In this document: one piece after another, positions 58,560-64,000 of the stretch
Position numbering within the stretch: position 1 is the stretch's first letter
Layout: each line of letters begins with the position of its first letter
Assembly: GCA_022510615.1 (NCBI GenBank)
Contig: JAFLTC010000006.1
Coordinates: forward strand, 1-64,000
DNA from: Lachnospiraceae bacterium
Lineage (GTDB): Bacteria; Bacillota; Clostridia; Lachnospirales; Lachnospiraceae
Direction: 5' to 3'
DNA length: 64,000 bases
The notes under the pieces: generated by a model
The model's database searches: none
What the model was told of the DNA's origin: nothing
What the model saw: the letters and a program-made list of their open reading frames with translations, nothing else
Program-made: the position numbers and the translations under genes

Positions 58560-59945
58560 ATGGAGAGAAGAAATGCTTGGAAAGATTATACGAAAAAAGA
58601 AGTCAGGGAGTTAGAAAAGCTGAATAAACAGTACCGGGAATTTCTCGATGCGGGAAAGACCGAGAGAGAGTGTACCGCCCAGGCTGTCGTTATGGCAGAA
58701 AAAGCCGGTTACCGGAATCTTTCGGAAGTGATAGAGGCCGGAGCTGCCCTTCAGCCGGGGGATAAGGTATATTCTGTCAATATGAAAAAGTCGATTTCTC
58801 TCTTTCAGATAGGAAGAAAGCCGATGGAAAAGGGAATGGCAATTCTGGGAGCCCATATTGATTCCCCGCGGATGGACATTAAACAGAATCCTCTGTATGA
58901 GGATACGGAACTTGCCTATCTGGATACCCATTATTACGGCGGAATCAAGAAATACCAGTGGGTGACACTGCCTCTGGCTATCCACGGCGTTGTTGTGAAA
59001 AATGACGGCACGGTAATTGATATCCGTATCGGTGAGGACGAAAAAGACCCGGTTTTTTGTGTCACGGATTTACTCATTCATCTTGCCCATGAGCGCATGG
59101 AAAAAAAGGCCGATAAGGTCATTGAAGGAGAGGCGTTAGATATTCTCTTTGGCAGCCAGCCGTTAAAGGGCGAGGAAAAGGATGCGGTCAGTAAAAATGT
59201 ACTCTCCATATTAAAGGAAAAATACGATATAGAGGAGGAGGATTTTCTCTCTGCCGAGCTGGAGGTTGTGCCGGCAGGAAAGGCGAGAGAGTCCGGTATT
59301 GATGCCAGTATGATTATGGCGTACGGTCAGGATGACAGAGTGTGTGCCTTTACCTCTCTGCTTGCCATGCTGGAAGTGGAGAATACAGAGTATACGACCT
59401 GCTGTCTCTTAGTAGACAAGGAAGAGATTGGAAGTGTGGGGGCGACCGGAATGCGCTCCAATGTCTTTGAAAATACAGTAGCCGAGGTGATGGAATGTCT
59501 GGGGCAGTATTCGGAGATGGCACTGCGCCGCTGTCTTGCCAACTCGAAAATGTTGTCCTCGGATGTGAGTGCCGCCTTTGACCCGGTATATGCCTCTGCC
59601 TATGAAAAGAAAAATGCCGCCTATTTTGGACGGGGTATGGTATTTAATAAATTCACAGGCTCCCGGGGAAAATCCGGAAGCAACGATGCAAATGCTGAAT
59701 TTATGGCGCAAATCCGTGGTGTTTTAAAGGATGCCAAGGTGGCATACCAGACAGCAGAGCTGGGAAAGGTTGATATCGGTGGAGGCGGCACTATCGCCTA
59801 TATTATGGCATTATACGGGATGGATGTCATCGACTGCGGTGTTGCCGTTTTAAATATGCATGCACCTTGGGAGGTTACGAGTAAAGCGGATGTATATGAA
59901 ACAAAGAAAGGCTATGTTGTATTTCTGGAAAAGATCTTTGGCTAA
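58560..59945 (+). CDS. M18 family aminopeptidase
   Basis: ILGAHIDSPRMDIKQNPLYEDTELAYLDTHYYGGIKKYQW...LLVDKEEIGSVGATGM...SSDVSAAFDP...DIGGGGTIAYIMALYGMDVIDCGVAVLNMHAPWE. Confidence 0.93.
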   Translation: MERRNAWKDYTKKEVRELEKLNKQYREFLDAGKTERECTAQAVVMAEKAGYRNLSEVIEAGAALQPGDKVYSVNMKKSISLFQIGRKPMEKGMAILGAHIDSPRMDIKQNPLYEDTELAYLDTHYYGGIKKYQWVTLPLAIHGVVVKNDGTVIDIRIGEDEKDPVFCVTDLLIHLAHERMEKKADKVIEGEALDILFGSQPLKGEEKDAVSKNVLSILKEKYDIEEEDFLSAELEVVPAGKARESGIDASMIMAYGQDDRVCAFTSLLAMLEVENTEYTTCCLLVDKEEIGSVGATGMRSNVFENTVAEVMECLGQYSEMALRRCLANSKMLSSDVSAAFDPVYASAYEKKNAAYFGRGMVFNKFTGSRGKSGSNDANAEFMAQIRGVLKDAKVAYQTAELGKVDIGGGGTIAYIMALYGMDVIDCGVAVLNMHAPWEVTSKADVYETKKGYVVFLEKIFG

Positions 59946-59955
59946 TACCGGAGGT

Positions 59956-59990
59956 TAGCACGATGGTGCCAGCGTACCAGCGTGTCGCTA
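59956..59990. repeat. Dispersed palindrome copy g (degenerate)
   Basis: TAGCACGATGGTGCCAGCGTACCAGCGTGTCGCTA. Confidence 0.5.
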
Positions 59991-60010
59991 CACAGGAGGA
60001 ATCAGAGGAA

Positions 60011-61597
60011 ATGACAGAGAAGCTGCAACGGATGTTATGGATAGGAACATGCTTGCTGGCACTTGGCATCTGGCTGATGCCGGTACATTCTTTTGGTGCC
60101 TTAAAAAAAGATACGGCTTATTTTGCCGAGGTTGAAAAGATCCTTTTGTCCTCCTCTACAAAGACAGTAGAGTATCAATACGGAAAAATAAATTCCGGGA
60201 AAAATAAATACTGGAAAAAGGCAGTTTCTCTCCCCCTGACGGCTTCTAAGGTGAAGATTTCCAAAAAGGGCTGGTATACGGTCAGGGTGACCTCCGATTC
60301 AGGCAACAAAAAGCTGAGTAAAAAGCTACACAAAATCAAACTGAAAAAGAAAACCTATCGGGTAGCTGCAAATACACCGGTAAAGCAAAAAGCCGGCAGA
60401 TATTATCTGATACCGAAAGGTAATAAGGGCGACGCCCTGAAGATGCCGGCGGGCTCCTGTCAGCCGGGGATAGCTGCCATTATCGGAGAAAAAGAAGCAG
60501 CGGCATATTCTGTCTGGCAGCTGAAACCGGCGGAAGGGAAAAAATTCCGGTTAAAAAACAGTAACAGCAATCTCTATCTGGGACTGGAAGCGGGAAAGAC
60601 AAAGAGTGGGGCATCCTTTGTCCAGAAAAAGTATTCGGAGACGGATATGACTTTGTTATTCGAGGCGGCATCTGCCGGAGGATCTTATTATTACATAAAA
60701 AATGTGGGGAATGGCAGATATCTGCGGCTCAAGGATAACGTGGTTGTAGCGGCTAAGAGAAAAAATAAAAAGGCATGGAAATATCGGATAAAGAAGACGA
60801 AAAAGCCGGATTCCTATGCGGCGGCAAGGGATTATACCTATCCGACCTCTGTGTTGTTAGGTTCTTCTTTTGTTTTGAAGGGGACGGTTTCCTCCCATTA
60901 TACGATGACCTCTCTGACTGCTTCCGTCATAAACAATAACAATACGGTTGTATTGAAAAAAACGGTAGCGCCAGAGAGCTGTCTCTATGATTTAAAAGGG
61001 ATTGATGCGGCGATGACTTTTGGCAGACTGCCGGTGGGAAACTACCGCTATATCGTGACGGTAACGGACAAAAGGGGTGCGACCTTTACCGTGATTAACC
61101 GGAATTTTGGGGTATATGCTCTTTCTATTGTAAATGGGAAAGTGCTTTCCTATGATGCGGCAAAAATTCTAGCAATAGGACATCAGTCCAACGGGACTGC
61201 CTTAGAGAAAAAGGCATGTGCCTCCTATGCCCTGGCATATTGCAATTCCATTTTAGATGGCACCACTCCGAGTCCCCATACCTACTGGCTCAGTGAAACA
61301 AAGGTGGACTGTGTATGGAGTAAGGGCGGCTACACGACCTATGCCTATGATTCGGAAAGTGCCGTTCTCCAGGCGGCTTACGCTCAGATTACCGCAGGCA
61401 GACCTTGTATTCTCTATGTGACGGGAAGTACAAGCAGCCAGCACTGGCTGACACTCATTGGATATAAAAATGTTACTTCTGTCCAGTCGCTAAACGCCGG
61501 TAATTTCATTGCTATTGACCCATGGGATGGGGCGGTTATTACCGTTTCGGATAAATATAAGGTAAAAAATCCGTATCGTCTGGGCTATAAAAGCTAA
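60011..61597 (+). CDS. Exported protein with ricin-type lectin-like region and C39-like papain-fold peptidase domain
   Basis: Signal peptide; GNKGDALKMPAG..VWQLKPAEGKKFRLKNSNSNLYLGLEAG; KACASYALAYCNS...SSQHWLTLIGYKN...FIAIDPWDG. Confidence 0.75.
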   Translation: MTEKLQRMLWIGTCLLALGIWLMPVHSFGALKKDTAYFAEVEKILLSSSTKTVEYQYGKINSGKNKYWKKAVSLPLTASKVKISKKGWYTVRVTSDSGNKKLSKKLHKIKLKKKTYRVAANTPVKQKAGRYYLIPKGNKGDALKMPAGSCQPGIAAIIGEKEAAAYSVWQLKPAEGKKFRLKNSNSNLYLGLEAGKTKSGASFVQKKYSETDMTLLFEAASAGGSYYYIKNVGNGRYLRLKDNVVVAAKRKNKKAWKYRIKKTKKPDSYAAARDYTYPTSVLLGSSFVLKGTVSSHYTMTSLTASVINNNNTVVLKKTVAPESCLYDLKGIDAAMTFGRLPVGNYRYIVTVTDKRGATFTVINRNFGVYALSIVNGKVLSYDAAKILAIGHQSNGTALEKKACASYALAYCNSILDGTTPSPHTYWLSETKVDCVWSKGGYTTYAYDSESAVLQAAYAQITAGRPCILYVTGSTSSQHWLTLIGYKNVTSVQSLNAGNFIAIDPWDGAVITVSDKYKVKNPYRLGYKS

Positions 61598-61689
61598 CGT
61601 TTAAAGTGAAGAGATTTCGTATTATATGACAATAGCCTTTTTCTCTTTTTTCTATTATAATATCCATAAAAGATTTTGCACAAAAGCTA

Positions 61690-61741
61690 TTGACAATCCA
61701 ATCAAGATAGTATAGTATAAACACATACAGAACATTCGTTC
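61690..61741 (+). promoter_or_regulatory. recA promoter and LexA/DinR (SOS) box
   Basis: TTGACA-17-TAGTAT and GAACATTCGTTC at 61730-61741 (consensus GAACN4GTTC). Confidence 0.85.
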
Positions 61742-61764
61742 GGAAAAATGAGGAGGATATTTTC

Positions 61765-62829
61765 ATGGAAAAGGATCAGAATAAATTAAAGGCACTGGAG
61801 TCAGCGATAGCCCAGATTGAGAAGGCTTATGGACAGGGCTCTATTATGAAGCTGGGAGATACGACACAGATGCAGGTGGAGACAGTTCCTACCGGTTCTC
61901 TCAGTCTGGATCTGGCGCTGGGTGTTGGCGGAATTCCGAAGGGACGTATTATTGAGGTATACGGACCGGAGTCCAGCGGTAAAACCACCGTTGCCCTGCA
62001 CATGGTGGCAGAGGTTCAGAAAAAAGGCGGGATTGCCGGATTCATTGATGCCGAGCACGCCCTCGACCCGGTCTATGCGAAGAATATCGGAGTAAATATT
62101 GATGAGCTCTATATTTCCCAGCCGGATTCCGGAGAGCAGGCCATGGAGATTACAGAGACTATGGTACGCTCTGGCGCAGTGGATATTGTCATTGTGGACT
62201 CGGTGGCGGCCCTTGTGCCGAAAGCGGAGATTGACGGCGACATGGGAGATTCCCATGTGGGATTACAGGCGCGTCTGATGAGCCAGGCACTCCGTAAGCT
62301 CACCAGTGTGATTAATAAGTCAAATTGTACAGTTATCTTTATTAACCAGCTACGTGAAAAGATAGGAGTTATGTTTGGAAATCCGGAGACTACCACCGGA
62401 GGACGTGCATTGAAGTTTTATTCCTCTGTCCGGCTGGATGTCAGAAGAATCGAGACGTTACAGCAGGCAGGCGAAAAGATTGGAAACCGGGTCAGGGTAA
62501 AAATAGTAAAAAATAAGGTGGCACCGCCATTTCAGGAAGCTGAGTTTGACATTATGTTCGGCAAAGGAATTTCCCGAGAGGGTGATGTGCTGGATTTGGC
62601 AGCAAAGCACGATATTATCGTAAAAAGCGGTGCGTGGTATTCTTATAATGGCGAACGTATCGGACAGGGTAGAGAAAATGCGAAACAATATCTTGCAGAC
62701 AGGCCGGAAGTTTTTGAAGAAGTAGAGGCAGCCGTGCGTGCCAAATGTATGCCGAAGAAAGAAGAAGAAACAGAGGCTGACAAGGACACGGGAAAAACTG
62801 CGGGAAAAGCAGCAAAGAAAGATGAATAA
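61765..62829 (+). CDS. recA: Recombinase A
   Basis: [59 protein letters not shown]...[27 protein letters not shown]. Confidence 0.99.
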   Translation: MEKDQNKLKALESAIAQIEKAYGQGSIMKLGDTTQMQVETVPTGSLSLDLALGVGGIPKGRIIEVYGPESSGKTTVALHMVAEVQKKGGIAGFIDAEHALDPVYAKNIGVNIDELYISQPDSGEQAMEITETMVRSGAVDIVIVDSVAALVPKAEIDGDMGDSHVGLQARLMSQALRKLTSVINKSNCTVIFINQLREKIGVMFGNPETTTGGRALKFYSSVRLDVRRIETLQQAGEKIGNRVRVKIVKNKVAPPFQEAEFDIMFGKGISREGDVLDLAAKHDIIVKSGAWYSYNGERIGQGRENAKQYLADRPEVFEEVEAAVRAKCMPKKEEETEADKDTGKTAGKAAKKDE

Positions 62830-62831
62830 AA

Positions 62832-63299
62832 ATGGACGAAGAATGTAAAAAAGCAGCAGAAAAAGCCATGAATCTTCTTCTGGTACAGGACCGGACGAAA
62901 AAAGAATTGCAGGAGCGTCTGTACCGGGCAGGGTTTTCTGAGAAAGCAGCGGATTATGCGCTGGAATATGTAATGAGCTTTGGCTACATTGATGATTTGC
63001 GGTATGCAGAGAATTATATATCCTTTCATAAGGAGAACCGCAGCCGCAAGGAATTACAGTATAAGCTAATGCAGAAAGGAGTGCCTCCGGAAATTATTTC
63101 GGAAGCATTTCTTTCTTATAATAGAGAAGATGAATACACAGCGTTAAAGCATCAGCTTCGTAAGAAATTAAAAGGAAAACATCTTTCGGATATGGAATTT
63201 CAGGAAAAAAATAAGGTGACTGCTTATCTGGCGAGGAAGGGATATGCCCTTCCGGCAATACGGCATGTTTTGCAGGAGCAGGAGGAGGAAGAGCAGTAG
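62832..63299 (+). CDS. recX: Regulatory protein RecX
   Basis: AMNLLLVQDRTKKELQERLYRAGFSEKAADYALEYVMSFGYIDDLRYAENYI; immediately downstream of recA. Confidence 0.9.
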   Translation: MDEECKKAAEKAMNLLLVQDRTKKELQERLYRAGFSEKAADYALEYVMSFGYIDDLRYAENYISFHKENRSRKELQYKLMQKGVPPEIISEAFLSYNREDEYTALKHQLRKKLKGKHLSDMEFQEKNKVTAYLARKGYALPAIRHVLQEQEEEEQ

Positions 63300-63450
63300 C
63301 AAGCGTCGTTTTCTCACGGCGCTTTTTCTGACTTTTGAAATTTAGTTGATTTTTCCTTGACTGTTGTGTATAATGTAGTACATATGGAATTTTGGGCGAA
63401 GTCTGTCCAAATGAGTTTATTTGCCAGTGATTGGCGGATTGGAGATTGAC

Positions 63451-64000
63451 ATGAAGTACTTTGGGACGGATGGATTCCGTGGCGAGGCGAATGTTACTTT
63501 GACCGTGGAACATGCATACAAAGTGGGAAGATTTTTAGGACACTATTATCAGAAAGAAAATCACCATGTCAGAGTAGTGATTGGAAAAGATACAAGATTG
63601 TCCGGTTATATGTTTGAAACGGCACTGGCTTCCGGTCTGAATGCGAGTGGGGCTGATGTGTATGAACTTCATGTGACGACTACACCGAGTGTATCCTATC
63701 TGGTGCGCAAGGAAGCCTTTGACTGCGGTATTATGATTTCCGCCAGCCATAACCCTTATTTTGACAATGGTATTAAAGTAATTAATGGTCAGGGTTTTAA
63801 ACTGGAGCCGGAGATAGAGGAACAGATTGAGAAATATATCGACGGGGAAATCGGAGAACTTCCTTTCGCAAAACGTGAGAAAATCGGACGCTGTTTTGAT
63901 TACTCAAAGGGGCGTGATGAATATATTGAATATTTGAAAGGTCTGGTTAAGAAGCCTTTTGACGGTAAGACAGTGGCACTGGATTTGGCAAACGGCTCTG
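63451..64000 (+). CDS. glmM: Phosphoglucosamine mutase, truncated by window end (not in ORF track)
   Basis: MKYFGTDGFRGEANVTLTVEHAYKVGRFLGHYYQ...VVIGKDTRLSGYMFETALASGLNASGADVYELHVTTTPSVSYL...GIMISASHNPYFDNGIKV. Confidence 0.93.
   Translation, partial: MKYFGTDGFRGEANVTLTVEHAYKVGRFLGHYYQKENHHVRVVIGKDTRLSGYMFETALASGLNASGADVYELHVTTTPSVSYLVRKEAFDCGIMISASHNPYFDNGIKVINGQGFKLEPEIEEQIEKYIDGEIGELPFAKREKIGRCFDYSKGRDEYIEYLKGLVKKPFDGKTVALDLANGS

Overview
A 64 kb low-to-mid GC Firmicutes chromosomal segment, most like a Lachnospiraceae/Clostridia genome judging by gene content and protein signatures. It consists mostly of housekeeping genes: pta, GH51 arabinofuranosidase, metF, tgt-yajC, galE, valS with a T-box, pyrG, ftsH, uvrC, a YgiQ-type radical SAM gene, rfbB/rfbD, PBP1A, rarA, truA, an M18 aminopeptidase, recA-recX and the start of glmM. 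Interspersed are at least eight large exported, lysine-rich repeat proteins (Big_2/Ig-like, FN3-like, GLUG, InlB/FLG-type, Cys-His repeats, ricin/C39). I saw no CRISPR array, prophage or intact transposase. Observations worth a second look: (i) a MoxR-type ATPase / VWA-like / cytosolic LRR three-gene cassette next to a divergent RelA/SpoT-domain protein with a large uncharacterised C-terminus; (ii) an in-frame amber codon replacing the conserved Trp of an FLG/InlB repeat in a giant adhesin-like gene; (iii) a family of short dispersed palindromes (TAGCACGATGG..CCATCGTGCTA); (iv) a pair of convergent terminator-like hairpins with shared apical sequence and different but compensated stems; (v) a four-hairpin candidate ncRNA upstream of tRNA-Trp; (vi) a MerR-type 19-bp-spacer promoter upstream of rfbB; (vii) a recurrent ACGCTTCGGAATGGAGG leader motif; (viii) an A7-run frameshift in pta. 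All assignments come from reading the sequence; no database search was run.
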